DNA of 64,000 bases from Flavobacterium zepuense (GCF_007097145.1 NZ_VJVZ01000009.1:1-64000), one strand, 5' to 3'; positions 8,302 to 17,897 are shown, counted from the stretch's first letter. Numbers and translations are program-made. Notes: generated by a model not told the origin, from the letters alone.

Positions 8302-9231
8302 ATGAAACCAATACTGGAAGTTAAAAACGTTGTAAAGCAGTATGGCGATTATACCGCCCTTAACAGCGTTTCGCTTAGTGTGCCGCAGGGCAGCATTTAT
8401 GGCCTGCTGGGGCCTAACGGCGCAGGTAAGACATCGCTAATACGCATCATAAACCAGATAACCATGCCCGATAGCGGCGAGATCCTGCTGGATGGCGAAA
8501 AACTGGCCCCGCACCATGTTTCGCAAATTGGCTATATGCCGGAGGAGCGTGGCCTGTATAAAACCATGAAAGTAGGCGAGCAGGCACTATACCTGGCACA
8601 GCTTAAAGGCTTATCTAAAAAAGAGGCAAAAGAGCAACTGGACTACTGGTTTGAAAAACTGGAGATAAAAGGCTGGTGGAATAAAAAGATACAGGAACTC
8701 AGCAAGGGTATGGCACAAAAAATTCAGTTTGTGGTTACGGTATTGCACCGCCCCAAGCTGCTTATACTGGATGAGCCTTTTAGCGGATTCGACCCGGTAA
8801 ATGCCAACCTTATAAAAGACGAGATACTGGAGCTTAGGGATAAAGGTACAACCGTTATATTTTCTACCCACCGTATGGAAAGTGTAGAGGATATGTGCGA
8901 CCATATTGCGCTCATCCATAAATCTAACAAACTTATAGAGGGCGAATTGCAGGATGTAAAGCGCCGCTACCGTACCAATACGTTTGAGGTGGGTATTGCG
9001 CCGGAGAATTTTCAGCACCTGCTGGCCGATATCAGTACGCGCTACACCACCAGGCAGGCCAGCTTTAAAACACTGGACGATGAGCTTAAGCTTGAGGTGG
9101 AGCTGCCTAAGGGTACGCCATCGCGCGAGCTGCTGCGCTACCTTACCGATAAAGGGGACGTTACCTATTTTATGGAAAAAATACCAAGCGTAAACGACAT
9201 TTTTATACAAACCGTTAGCCAACAAAAATAA
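8302..9231 (+). CDS. ABC transporter ATP-binding protein (NatA-like)
   Basis: 309 aa. Walker A is GPNGAGKTS, the signature is LSKGM, Walker B is LLILDEPF, and the H-loop is STHRME. The C-terminal extension of about 80 residues is of the DUF4162 type seen in NatA-like exporters. It powers the permease encoded one base downstream, probably as an ABC-2 type exporter of ions or small molecules. Substrate not predictable. Confidence 0.93.
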   Translation: MKPILEVKNVVKQYGDYTALNSVSLSVPQGSIYGLLGPNGAGKTSLIRIINQITMPDSGEILLDGEKLAPHHVSQIGYMPEERGLYKTMKVGEQALYLAQLKGLSKKEAKEQLDYWFEKLEIKGWWNKKIQELSKGMAQKIQFVVTVLHRPKLLILDEPFSGFDPVNANLIKDEILELRDKGTTVIFSTHRMESVEDMCDHIALIHKSNKLIEGELQDVKRRYRTNTFEVGIAPENFQHLLADISTRYTTRQASFKTLDDELKLEVELPKGTPSRELLRYLTDKGDVTYFMEKIPSVNDIFIQTVSQQK

Positions 9232-9232
9232 C

Positions 9233-10522
9233 ATGAGCCTGTCTTTAATTATAAAAAGAGAATTTAACGCCAAGGTGCGTAACAAGTCGTTTATAGTAAT
9301 GACGTTCCTTAGCCCGCTGCTGTTTACGGCAATGGCTTTACTGGTGGGCTACCTTGCCAGTGTTAACGGCGATGAGGTTGTAAAAATAGCCGTGCACGAC
9401 CAGGCCGGTACACTAATAAAAGACTTTAAGAACGACAAGGAAACCCATTATACAGATCTTTCGGCACTATCGCTTGCCCTGGCTAAAGAAAAGGCCGCAG
9501 AGGGCTACGAAGGCCTAATTTATGTGCCTGCCGTAACCGATGCTAAGGACCTGTTGCATAAGGTAGAATATATTAGCAACGAGAGTCCGTCGATGGAGTT
9601 TATTGGCAATATAGAAGATGTGGTAAACGATAAGCTTACCAGGTTTAACCTTGAAAAAGCAGGCATCGATTATAAAAAGATCGACGAAGCTAAAACCTAT
9701 GCCGACATTCGTCTAAGCAAATTCAGCGGTGAAGAAAGCCTTAGGTGGCTAAACGAAATTAAGATAGGTATAGGCTTTGCCTTTGGCTACCTCATCATGA
9801 TGTTTATCATCATTTACGGTAACATGGTAATGCGCAGCGTTATCGAAGAGAAAACCAACCGCATTATAGAGATCATTATATCATCAGTTAAACCGTTCCA
9901 GTTAATGATGGGCAAGATTATAGGCACATCAATGGCCGGTTTGCTGCAATTTTTAATTTGGGCAATACTGGGCGGCATCCTGCTTTTTGTGGCGGGTAAT
10001 GTATTTGGGTTACAGGTAGGGGCAACGTCTGCCGCGAGCCCGGAAGCAACCCAGGCCGCTACAACAGGCTTGCAGGCTTATCTTCCGGAGATATTTAACC
10101 TGCCATGGGGTACCATGCTGTTATCATTCCTTATATTCTTTACAGGTGGTTTCTTCCTGTACAGCTCAATTTATGCATCTATAGGGGCAGCGGTAGACAG
10201 CGAGACCGATTCTCAGCAGTTCCTGTTGCCTATCATCCTCCCGCTAATGCTTGGGGTATATGTAGGCTTCTTTACCGTTATAAACGACCCTCATGGCACT
10301 GTAGCCACCGTATTTAGCATGATACCGCTAACATCACCCATTGTAATGATGATGCGCCTGCCATTTGGCGTACCACTATGGGAAGTTGCCCTATCTATGG
10401 CAATACTGTTTGCTACATTTTTTGGTGTGGTGTGGTTTGCCTCAAAAATTTACAGGATAGGAATCCTGATGTATGGCAAAAAGCCTACGTACAAAGAAAT
10501 ATTTAAATGGCTTAGGTATTAA
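9233..10522 (+). CDS. ABC-2 type permease (NatB-like)
   Basis: 429 aa. An N-terminal membrane helix (about 20-42) is followed by an extracytoplasmic domain of about 130 residues and five or six C-terminal membrane segments. VIEEKTNRIIEIIISSVKPF is the conserved amphipathic motif of the NatB/ABC2_membrane_3 family. It starts one base after the ATPase gene, so the two are coupled. A strong terminator follows. Confidence 0.92.
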   Translation: MSLSLIIKREFNAKVRNKSFIVMTFLSPLLFTAMALLVGYLASVNGDEVVKIAVHDQAGTLIKDFKNDKETHYTDLSALSLALAKEKAAEGYEGLIYVPAVTDAKDLLHKVEYISNESPSMEFIGNIEDVVNDKLTRFNLEKAGIDYKKIDEAKTYADIRLSKFSGEESLRWLNEIKIGIGFAFGYLIMMFIIIYGNMVMRSVIEEKTNRIIEIIISSVKPFQLMMGKIIGTSMAGLLQFLIWAILGGILLFVAGNVFGLQVGATSAASPEATQAATTGLQAYLPEIFNLPWGTMLLSFLIFFTGGFFLYSSIYASIGAAVDSETDSQQFLLPIILPLMLGVYVGFFTVINDPHGTVATVFSMIPLTSPIVMMMRLPFGVPLWEVALSMAILFATFFGVVWFASKIYRIGILMYGKKPTYKEIFKWLRY

Positions 10523-10542
10523 TTATCTCAGGCTACTCAATA

Positions 10543-10583
10543 AAAAACGGACACACTGCATTTAGCTTGTGTCCGTTTTTGTT
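10543..10583 (+). terminator. Terminator after the ABC exporter operon
   Basis: Stem AAAAACGGACACA / TGTGTCCGTTTTT with a 12-base loop; A-rich before and T-rich after, so it could act on both strands. Confidence 0.88.
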
Positions 10584-10641
10584 TATTAAGGTTTTTGTTA
10601 TGTAATTTTTATTATTTTACAATTATTGTTAGGGTAAAATT

Positions 10642-10680
10642 AATTTTAGATGTTATTGGTTAGCAAACCAATCTAAAATT
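10642..10680. promoter_or_regulatory. Bulged inverted repeat just before the delta-60 repeat gene
   Basis: AATTTTAGA (10642-10650) pairs with TCTAAAATT (10672-10680), and TTGGTT (10656-10661) pairs with AACCAA (10666-10671), leaving a 5-base bulge. It ends 7 bases before the ATG at 10688. It could be an operator or a 5'UTR hairpin that hides the start. Confidence 0.5.
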
Positions 10681-10687
10681 TTACTAA

Positions 10688-12274
10688 ATGAAAAACAATT
10701 ACCTTTCTTACTTATTGGGCGCATTCCTTTTATGTCAGGTAACCGCTTATGCCCAGCCGGGCTCATTAGATACCAGTTTTGGTACACAGGGTAAAGCTCT
10801 TAATTATACGGGTACTTACCATGCAACTGCAAGGCGGGCATTAATTTTACCCGACGGAAAAACAATAACCGCCGGTACGGGTAACATCAGCCTCACCTAT
10901 TATGACGACCTTATGCTTATGAAGTTTAACGAAGATGGCTCGCCCGATGCCTCTTTTGGTACAAACGGGATTGTAATGGTTGGCGAAACACTTGTTGATG
11001 AAGAAATTATATCGATGTGCCTGGTAGGCGATAAGATACTCGTATCGTTTGTTACGTACGGAACTTCAAATGCCGTGGGGTATGCGCGTTTTAATGCCGA
11101 TGGGTCTTTAGATACTACGTTAAACGGTACCGGCTTTGCTTACCATGAAATAGCAGATAAGAGAATTATTATGTATTCTTTATATGTTAAGGAAGATGGT
11201 AAAATTATTGCCGGGGGCTACACGATAACAGACAATCAGTTACAGGATATGCAATGGATGGTAGCCCAATATAATGCCGATATGACTGTAGATACTGCCT
11301 TTGGCGGTGGTGATGGTTACTGGAATGCGGTTATGAACTATGGCACCAATAACCTTGTTGCACTGGCGGTAAACAATGATGGGAAAATTGTAATGGGCGG
11401 CCACGCTGTAGATGCGTCGTTTACCGATTTTACCATTATGCAGCTTAATGAAGATGGTACCCAGGATACTTCTTTTGGTACCAACGGAATTACATATATA
11501 GATTTTAATAACTTTGGCGATTACCTGTATTCATTAAGATTACAACCCGATGGCAAGATACTTCTTGGCGGCGGCACAACTACACCTACTAACACTAACA
11601 ATGCATTTTGTGCGGCACGCTTAAATACTAACGGTTTATTAGATGAAACGTTTGGCCAGGGTGGCAAGATCCAGTACCCATTTAATGCGCAGTATAATGA
11701 AACAGCTACCGATGTTTGTATACGCAGCAATGGCAAGATAGTTTTAGGCGGGTATATGAGTTTTGGCGATGAGCCCGACTTTGGCTTACTGTTTTTAAAT
11801 GCTGATGGTTCACCCGATACCCTTTTTGGAAACGGGGGCAGGGTAAGTACCGACTTTACCTCTGCGGAAGGCAATGATTTTGAGCAGCTTCATGCCTTGT
11901 GTGAGCAGGCCGACGGTAAGATTATCGCAGCCGGTCAAACATTTGAAGCTAATAAGTATAAGGTAGCATTAGCCCGTTATAATATCGAAGAGCCAACTAC
12001 AGATGTAAGCGATATAAATAGTGGCAAAAATATAAGCGTTTACCCTAACCCGGTTAATGATGTGCTGCATATTAGCTTTAAATTGCCTTTTGAGAGAGAA
12101 GCCCAGATAAAGCTTTTTACCATGAACGGCCAGCAAATACAAACCGATGCATCTAAAGTATCGGCATTTACAAATACTGTTACAATTAATAGTTTTGCTG
12201 CATTGGCTAAAGGTGTTTATGTTTTAGAAGTTACTGCAGGAAATATGATCCAGACTTTTAAAGTGGTAAAGTAA
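10688..12274 (+). CDS. T9SS-exported delta-60 repeat protein
   Basis: 528 aa. A signal peptide ends near AYAQ (residue 22). The body has repeats of the delta-60 type (N-A/E-DG-S-D-x-x-FG followed by G-K-I-x-x-GG), about every 55 residues, predicted to form a beta-propeller-like shell. The last 75 residues are a type A T9SS sorting domain (VYPNPVNDVL at its start, KGVYVLEV and FKVVK at its end). The protein should be secreted or anchored on the cell surface by the gliding-associated system. No catalytic motif is seen. An inverted repeat sits just upstream and a terminator just downstream, so it is monocistronic. Confidence 0.92.
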   Translation: MKNNYLSYLLGAFLLCQVTAYAQPGSLDTSFGTQGKALNYTGTYHATARRALILPDGKTITAGTGNISLTYYDDLMLMKFNEDGSPDASFGTNGIVMVGETLVDEEIISMCLVGDKILVSFVTYGTSNAVGYARFNADGSLDTTLNGTGFAYHEIADKRIIMYSLYVKEDGKIIAGGYTITDNQLQDMQWMVAQYNADMTVDTAFGGGDGYWNAVMNYGTNNLVALAVNNDGKIVMGGHAVDASFTDFTIMQLNEDGTQDTSFGTNGITYIDFNNFGDYLYSLRLQPDGKILLGGGTTTPTNTNNAFCAARLNTNGLLDETFGQGGKIQYPFNAQYNETATDVCIRSNGKIVLGGYMSFGDEPDFGLLFLNADGSPDTLFGNGGRVSTDFTSAEGNDFEQLHALCEQADGKIIAAGQTFEANKYKVALARYNIEEPTTDVSDINSGKNISVYPNPVNDVLHISFKLPFEREAQIKLFTMNGQQIQTDASKVSAFTNTVTINSFAALAKGVYVLEVTAGNMIQTFKVVK

Positions 12275-12297
12275 TTTGTCTAAATAGTTTAAATTCA

Positions 12298-12322
12298 AAC
12301 CGGGTTAAACCCCGGTTTTTTG
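12298..12322 (+). terminator. Terminator after the delta-60 repeat gene
   Basis: Stem AACCGGG / CCCGGTT (12298-12317), followed by a T-run. Confidence 0.83.
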
Positions 12323-12361
12323 CGATTGTACGTAGCTACAACTCCTAACTAAACCTGTAAC

Positions 12362-13465
12362 TTACTCCATCGGTGGCAACTCCTCGTCAGCAGGAACATC
12401 TTTTTGGGTTTGGGCAAGGGTGTCATCTTCACCAAGTACCATTCCCCAAGGTTTTAAGCCTTCTACACGGTCAAAAATTACTTTGGCAATAGCTATTACC
12501 GGTATAGACAGGAACATGCCTGTAATGCCCCAAACAAGCTCACCTACAACAAGGCCTATAACTGCTACTAATGTGTTTAGCTTTACTTTAGAGCCCACTA
12601 TTTTAGGCATTATGTAATTACTGTCTATCAAATGGATGCAACTTAGCGCAATGGCTACGAACAAAATATCGTTAGGGGTAGCCGTTGCAAATGTTACTAT
12701 TATAGACAGGAGCATCGATATAAAAATGCCTACATAAGGTATTACATTCAATATACCGGTTAGCATACCTAATAAGAAAGCATATTTAATTCCTAATACT
12801 GTAAATACAATGCAGCTTAATGTTGCAACAATGGCCATTTGCAGCAGTAGCCCTAAAATGTATTTTCTTATAATGTATTGTATACGGCCAACGGCTTCTA
12901 ACACAACCGGGCTATGATTTTTATGAAAAAGAGCCAGCACAAAACGCAGCAACAGGCTACGATGCATCAATAGGAAAAAGGTATATAGAAATATAAAGAC
13001 AGTAAACAATAGCGATGATGACAGCGACATTAAGGTTACACCTATTATTGCTGTACCGGTACCCAATGCATCGGCTGTTGTGTTATTAATATACTCAGCC
13101 TGTTTGGTGTTATCAATATTAAACGATTCGGCTATCCATGCCTGCAGGCCTTCCAGCGCCTCCATAACCTGTTTTTCAAATGCTGGGATATCCTGTGCAA
13201 AGGCAGTAAGCTGGCTCCCTAAAAGCACCATGATGCCGCTTATTACGCCTACAAGTACAAGGAGTACCAAAAAACATGCGAGCCCGCGTGAAAAGTGCAG
13301 TTTACGCTCCAGCAAATTAGCAAAAGGTATAAGCAGCATGGCAAAAAGCAATGCCAGTATAAGAGGGGCTAAAATTGTTTTACCTATTATTACTAAATAT
13401 CCAATACCTAATATGCAAATGGTTATGTGGGCCAGTTTTGTGTAAAAAGGAATAGCTTTTATCAT
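12362..13465 (-). CDS. AI-2E family transporter (PerM/YdiK-like)
   Basis: 367 aa with about seven to eight hydrophobic segments. The family pattern includes ILGIKYAFLLGMLTGILNVIPYVG and LIDSNYIMPKIVGSKVKLN near the C-terminus. The family name comes from a proposed autoinducer-2 export role, but several members move ions such as Na+ or have no known substrate, so the label is generic. A polar tail of about 30 residues ends the protein. It is a single-gene unit on the minus strand. Confidence 0.9.
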   Translation of the reverse strand: MIKAIPFYTKLAHITICILGIGYLVIIGKTILAPLILALLFAMLLIPFANLLERKLHFSRGLACFLVLLVLVGVISGIMVLLGSQLTAFAQDIPAFEKQVMEALEGLQAWIAESFNIDNTKQAEYINNTTADALGTGTAIIGVTLMSLSSSLLFTVFIFLYTFFLLMHRSLLLRFVLALFHKNHSPVVLEAVGRIQYIIRKYILGLLLQMAIVATLSCIVFTVLGIKYAFLLGMLTGILNVIPYVGIFISMLLSIIVTFATATPNDILFVAIALSCIHLIDSNYIMPKIVGSKVKLNTLVAVIGLVVGELVWGITGMFLSIPVIAIAKVIFDRVEGLKPWGMVLGEDDTLAQTQKDVPADEELPPME

Positions 13466-13772
13466 GCTTTATCTAAATAAGTACCAAAGCTACTATTTAT
13501 TAGTGAAATTCTTATTTAATTATGAAAGTGTTAAGGAGCTAACGATTTATTGTTTGGGGTTATGGGTTATGGCTTATAGCTTATAGTTGTCGGCTACATA
13601 CCATCAATAAACCATAAACTCTAAACTTGTTGGTGTTAACTATTTATTAAAATTCTTAAAAATATCACAAACATATTAAAGTATTCTTAATAAATAATTT
13701 AAAATTTTGATATATGGTGAATTGTAAGCTAATTTTGGTTAATCTTAAAAAGTAACATAAAATATAACAACC
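13466..13772. other. Intergenic region with a word-repeat palindromic tract
   Basis: A divergent 307-base gap. Bases 13553-13627 are a tract of GGTTATGGGTTATGGCTTATAG-like words, whose second half (ACCATAAACTCTAAAC) is roughly complementary to the first, so it can fold as an imperfect hairpin. The promoter of the downstream lipoprotein lies at 13706-13737. No gene is seen. Confidence 0.6.
13706..13737 (+). promoter_or_regulatory. Promoter of the 231-aa lipoprotein gene
   Basis: TTTG at 13706-13709, 20-base spacer, TAATTTTG at 13730-13737: a perfect Bacteroidota promoter, 35 bases before the ATG. Confidence 0.72.
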
Positions 13773-14468
13773 ATGAAAAATTTCAAATTAGTATTAGGAG
13801 CTGTAGTAGTTGCAGCTGGTTTTGCATCTTGTAAGGATGAAGCAAAAATGACTGCCGAAAAACATGTAGATCATTATGTAGTTTTCGTTGACTCTGTGAA
13901 TAATCTTGACGCTCAGGAGCGTGCCGCCAACTGGGCTGCTATCCAGGCTGAATATGAAACAAAAACTGCTGAAGCAGAAGCTGCTCTTGCAACTTTAGAG
14001 AATGATGCTAAAGCTCAGGAACGTATAAATGAAAGCAAATCTAAATATGATGGTGTAAAAACACAGGCTGAAAGTGAAGCTAAAGCTAAAATGGAAGCAG
14101 AAGCTACTCCGGCTGCAGGATCTGGAAACTCTCTTGCCGATGCATTTTTTGGCCCTGGTGTAGTTGTTGGTAACGATATGAAATTTGCATGGGTTAACAA
14201 GGATAATATCCTTAGCGTGTACCAAAAGTTTGTTGACACTTTTGAGGCCAATAAAGATTCATATTCAAGACAGGATTTTGATAAAATTAAAGCTTATTAC
14301 GAAGCGCTTGATTCAAGGAAAAATACGGTAGAAAAAGAAGGCTTATCTGGCGAGGATAACCGTAAAATTGCAGGCCTTAAGCTTAAATTTGCCCCTAAAT
14401 TTAAATGGGAGCGTATGACAGCTAAAAGCGACGAAAATAAAGAAGCTAAAGAAGCTGCAAATAACTAA
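13773..14468 (+). CDS. Coiled-coil lipoprotein of unknown function
   Basis: 231 aa. The signal peptide ends in a lipobox-like FASC (Cys about 20). Residues about 60-115 are Glu/Ala/Lys-rich and should form a coiled coil. A globular C-terminal part follows (about 120-215, with an FAWVNKDNILSVYQKFV stretch) and a charged tail. Strong promoter and terminator suggest an abundant periplasmic or outer-membrane-attached protein. I do not recognise a characterised family; similar lipoproteins occur in Flavobacteria. Confidence 0.82.
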   Translation: MKNFKLVLGAVVVAAGFASCKDEAKMTAEKHVDHYVVFVDSVNNLDAQERAANWAAIQAEYETKTAEAEAALATLENDAKAQERINESKSKYDGVKTQAESEAKAKMEAEATPAAGSGNSLADAFFGPGVVVGNDMKFAWVNKDNILSVYQKFVDTFEANKDSYSRQDFDKIKAYYEALDSRKNTVEKEGLSGEDNRKIAGLKLKFAPKFKWERMTAKSDENKEAKEAANN

Positions 14469-14503
14469 ATAAGGATTAGATAAGGTTTTTTATAATTTGC
14501 GAG

Positions 14504-14533
14504 AAAGGGCATGCCGAAAGGTAGGCCCTTTTT
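14504..14533 (+). terminator. Terminator after the coiled-coil lipoprotein gene
   Basis: Stem AAAGGGC / GCCCTTT, then T-rich. Confidence 0.75.
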
Positions 14534-14579
14534 AGCGTTTTATTAAAGTGGTGTTATTATTAATAATATTACGATCTAA

Positions 14580-15215
14580 CTAATGCAATAGGCCCCACAG
14601 GTTTTTAATGCCTAAAAAAACATCAAGTACAGTCGATTTAAAGGGGCGAATAATAAAGGGCTGCTTAGTTTGCTCGCGCCTAAAAAACACCAGGCCTAAA
14701 TGATACGTATCTATAGTGAGCGTAACATTTGGGTCTTTTTTTATGGTTTCCCAGGCTGTCTCCATGTCGGCCGACCTGTGGATGTTGCCTATCGCAACCA
14801 CACTGTTATTATTAATGTCCTGCAATGCCTGTTTAAAAGCGGGCAGTATCGAATCTTCGTCGTTGCCGGAAAGGTAAGCAAGGTCTACACCATCGGGCAC
14901 AGGCACCATGGTAGAGTAAAACCAAACCTTTGTGTTGGTTTGCTCAGCTTCGGTGCGGATTATTTCGGCTATAAATGTAGTATCAGTGCCTAAGGCAAGC
15001 AGCTTATAGGATTTAAAATGAGATATGGTTTTAAACAGTATGTTTAAAGCTTCTTTGCTTAAACCTGTAGCATTGGTATCATATTTTTGATCGGACTCTA
15101 CATAACGCCTCCTGTAAAAGCCTTTGGTAACTAAATTGTACACAAAAGGGGAGTGTATGCCGTGAGCGTTTACAGATCGGAATAAAAATTTAAGATAGCT
15201 TACAGTTAGCGGCAT
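14580..15215 (-). CDS. Methyltransferase-like protein, probably degenerate
   Basis: 211 aa. The N-terminal HGIHSPFVYNLVTKGFY motif is typical of a Bacteroidota protein group often labelled SAM-dependent (O-)methyltransferase. The expected Gly-rich SAM loop is poor here (KLLALGTDTTFIAEI), and later motifs only resemble the O-methyltransferase fold (DMETAWETIKKDPNVTLTIDTYHLGLVFF). It may be an active enzyme with a divergent site or a catalytically lost homologue. It is a single gene on the minus strand. Confidence 0.6.
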   Translation of the reverse strand: MPLTVSYLKFLFRSVNAHGIHSPFVYNLVTKGFYRRRYVESDQKYDTNATGLSKEALNILFKTISHFKSYKLLALGTDTTFIAEIIRTEAEQTNTKVWFYSTMVPVPDGVDLAYLSGNDEDSILPAFKQALQDINNNSVVAIGNIHRSADMETAWETIKKDPNVTLTIDTYHLGLVFFRREQTKQPFIIRPFKSTVLDVFLGIKNLWGLLH

Positions 15216-15244
15216 AGTTATAAATACAGGTAGCTAATATAGTA

Positions 15245-15300
15245 AAAAAAGTAAACCGTAAAATCACAGTGCTTTAATATGCAGTATCAATTTTACGGTT
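15245..15300 (-). terminator. Terminator of the ABC-F gene (minus strand)
   Basis: AACCGTAAAAT (15254-15264) and ATTTTACGGTT (15290-15300) form an 11-base perfect stem with a 25-base loop. On the minus strand it is followed by TACTTTTTTTAC. Confidence 0.65.
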
Positions 15301-15334
15301 ATTATATAGGCAATGCCTGCTGTTTAAACTTAAT

Positions 15335-17203
15335 TTATTCCAGCTTTGCACTTAGTTCAAACCAGCGCTCGGTGGTTTCGTCGAGTTGCTTCAGTATTTT
15401 TTCAAGGTCGGTTGCTTTCTTTGCAATATCGGCATCAGCTATTGTGCCATCGGCAAATTGCTTCTCTATTGTCGCTTTTTCGCGCTCCAGGTCTTTAATA
15501 TCTTTTTCAATTTTAGAGAATTCTTTTTGCTCATTAAATGTAAGTCCGGGTTTAACGTTGTTCTTTTTCCAGTCTTTTTTATCGCCGCCGCCTACAGTAT
15601 TTAGTTCAGCTTTGGTAGGTTCAGAACTGTCTTCATAGCTGCGGAAATCGCTATAGTTACCGGGGAAATCTTCAATAATGCCTTCGCCTCTAAATACAAA
15701 CAGGTGATCTACTATCTTATCCATAAAATACCTGTCGTGGCTTACTACAAGCAAACAACCAGGGTAATCTAGCAGGAAACTTTCAAGCACATTAAGGGTA
15801 ACAATATCAAGGTCGTTAGTAGGCTCATCCAGGATTAAAAAGTTAGGATTCTGAATCAAAACCGTACACAAGTACAGCCTTTTAAGCTCGCCACCACTAA
15901 GGCGGTCTACAAAGTCATACTGTTTTTTCCGGTCAAACAAAAAGCGCTCTAAAAGCTGTGCGGCCGATATGATCCTGCCTTTAGAAAGCGGAATATACTC
16001 GCCATATTCTTTAATAACATCTATAACCTTTTGGCCTTCTTTAGGGTTAATACCGCTTTGGGTATAGTAGCCTATTTTAATAGTCTCACCTACAACAACT
16101 TTACCACTGTCTACAGGAATATTCTCTGTTATCATGTTCAGGAAAGTAGACTTACCTGTACCGTTCTTACCAATAATACCTATACGTTCACCACGCTTAA
16201 AGTTAAAGCTAAAGTTATCCAGTATGGCCTTATCACCAAACTTCTTGCTAATGTTGTGCAGCTCAACAATTTTGCTGCCCATACGCTCCATGTTAATTTC
16301 AAGCTCCACCACGTGCTCCTTACGGCGGCTCTGGGCTTTTTCTTTAATAACATAAAAGTCGTCTTGGCGCGATTTACTCTTGGTAGTACGTGCCTTAGGC
16401 TGGCGGCGCATCCATGATAACTCCTTAACAAACAGGTTTTGTGCCTTGTCTATACTGGCATTTTCGGCAGCAACACGCTCTTCTTTCTTTTGTAGGTAAT
16501 AGCTGTAGTTACCTTTATATTGGTACAGTTTACCGTTATCAAGCTCTATAATTTCGTTACAAACACGCTCTAAGAAAAAACGGTCGTGCGTAACCATAAA
16601 CAGGGTAATGTTTTCTTTAGCAAAATAATTTTCCAGCCACTCAATCATCTCAAGGTCAAGGTGGTTGGTAGGCTCATCCAGTATAAGCAAATCGGGCTTA
16701 TTAATAAGGATAATAGCTAATGCAAGGCGCTTCTTCTGGCCACCGCTCAGGCTTTTTACCTTTAGTTTAAGGTCCTCCATCTTAAGCTTGCTCAAAATCT
16801 GCTTGTACTGGGTTTCAAAATCCCAGGCATTGTGCAGTTCCATACGCTCAAAAGCTTTTTGATAGGCAACCTCGTCTTCAGGGTTTTCAAGCGCTTTTTC
16901 ATATGCCTCAATAACGTGTAATATTTCACTATCGGATGCAAAGATGCTTTCCTCAATGGTTAGTTCCGGATCCAGGTTTGGTTCCTGCGAAAGAAACTCC
17001 ATTTTAATTTCTTTACGTATAACCACCTGTCCGGTATCGGGGGTGTCATCACCATTAATAATTTTAAGGATGCTGGTTTTTCCGCTGCCGTTTTTTGCCA
17101 CGAAAGCAATTTTCTGGTCTTTATTAATGCCGAAAGAAATGTTCTCGAAAAGCGTACGCTCGCCAAAAGACTTAGATATATTTTCTACTGAAAGGTAATT
17201 CAC
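15335..17203 (-). CDS. uup: ABC-F family ATPase, Uup-like
   Basis: 622 aa with two ABC domains and no membrane segment. Walker A loops are KNGSGKTS (first half) and KNGTGKST (second half); signatures are SLSGGQKKR and RLSGGELKR; Walker B is LLILDEPTNHLD and FLILDEPTNDLD. The linker contains LSWMRRQPKARTTKS, as in Uup, and the C-terminal 80 residues are a coiled coil. ABC-F proteins act on ribosomes; Uup is linked to replication-transposition and ribosome recovery. Uup is preferred over EttA because of the coiled-coil tail. Confidence 0.88.
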   Translation of the reverse strand: MNYLSVENISKSFGERTLFENISFGINKDQKIAFVAKNGSGKTSILKIINGDDTPDTGQVVIRKEIKMEFLSQEPNLDPELTIEESIFASDSEILHVIEAYEKALENPEDEVAYQKAFERMELHNAWDFETQYKQILSKLKMEDLKLKVKSLSGGQKKRLALAIILINKPDLLILDEPTNHLDLEMIEWLENYFAKENITLFMVTHDRFFLERVCNEIIELDNGKLYQYKGNYSYYLQKKEERVAAENASIDKAQNLFVKELSWMRRQPKARTTKSKSRQDDFYVIKEKAQSRRKEHVVELEINMERMGSKIVELHNISKKFGDKAILDNFSFNFKRGERIGIIGKNGTGKSTFLNMITENIPVDSGKVVVGETIKIGYYTQSGINPKEGQKVIDVIKEYGEYIPLSKGRIISAAQLLERFLFDRKKQYDFVDRLSGGELKRLYLCTVLIQNPNFLILDEPTNDLDIVTLNVLESFLLDYPGCLLVVSHDRYFMDKIVDHLFVFRGEGIIEDFPGNYSDFRSYEDSSEPTKAELNTVGGGDKKDWKKNNVKPGLTFNEQKEFSKIEKDIKDLEREKATIEKQFADGTIADADIAKKATDLEKILKQLDETTERWFELSAKLE

Positions 17204-17296
17204 GCTATAATTTTTTGCAAAAATAGGTTTTTTGTTTCAGGTATGGGCTTTCTAAGTTGTTTTCAGGAGTAATTAAGTGTTTGTTTTAAAGACTTT

Positions 17297-17375
17297 ACCA
17301 CAAAAATGCGCAAAGAAGCATAGAGATTCGCAAAGAATTTCCTGTTTACTAAAAACTGCGACTGAATACTCAGTA
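17297..17375. repeat. Word-repeat tract between DUF4833 and ABC-F genes
   Basis: Reiterated GCGCAAAGAAGC / TTCGCAAAGAA words after ACCACAAAAAT, then ACTGAATACTCAGTACTACT. These are short, imperfect, locus-specific reiterations, with no coding potential. Confidence 0.55.
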
Positions 17376-17897
17376 CTACTCTTTAACCACCAGCCGCTCG
17401 CAAACCTCTTTGCCAGTCGCGGTGTTTTTGCCGTAAAAATCGATGGTTTTAACCGATGTGCCAATTTTATTGCACGATAAAAACATTTTGCGCAGTACCA
17501 GTTCTTTACCGTTTACATTTACGGTAACGTAGGGCTTACCTTCGTGGTTAAGCTTTAGGTTTAATGATTTAGCAGCATAAGACACCAGTTTGAACTCGGC
17601 AGAAACAGTATTCTTCTTTATGATATCAACGCCATATGCCATTTTACGCTGAATGTTACTCAGTTCTTCCCTTATGCCACCTTTAGTATAGGTAATGCGG
17701 TAAATTTTAATAGGCTCTGTAGTGTGCAGCTCTTTAGGTTTAGTAAAATTAGCATCATACACAAAAGTGTTATGGTTGTTGCTATGCTGAATGTAAAACA
17801 GCCTGTTGGCCTCGGCTTTGGGTTCGGGGTAGCCTTCTTGTGCGCAAATGCACGCCGTGGTAAGCAAAAATAAAATAAGATAGAGCTGTTTTTTCAT
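17376..17897 (-). CDS. DUF4833 secreted protein
   Basis: 173 aa with a signal peptide (cleavage near CICAQ, residue 20). The pattern LFYIQHSNNHNTFVYDAN near the N-terminus and ITYTKGGIREELSNIQRKMAYG in the middle match DUF4833, a family of unknown function in Bacteroidota. It is probably periplasmic and monocistronic. Confidence 0.82.
   Translation of the reverse strand: MKKQLYLILFLLTTACICAQEGYPEPKAEANRLFYIQHSNNHNTFVYDANFTKPKELHTTEPIKIYRITYTKGGIREELSNIQRKMAYGVDIIKKNTVSAEFKLVSYAAKSLNLKLNHEGKPYVTVNVNGKELVLRKMFLSCNKIGTSVKTIDFYGKNTATGKEVCERLVVKE

Noticed and set aside
8611..9285. 224-aa minus-strand ORF across the ABC ATPase gene
   Set aside because: Shadow frame; the plus strand encodes all ABC motifs.
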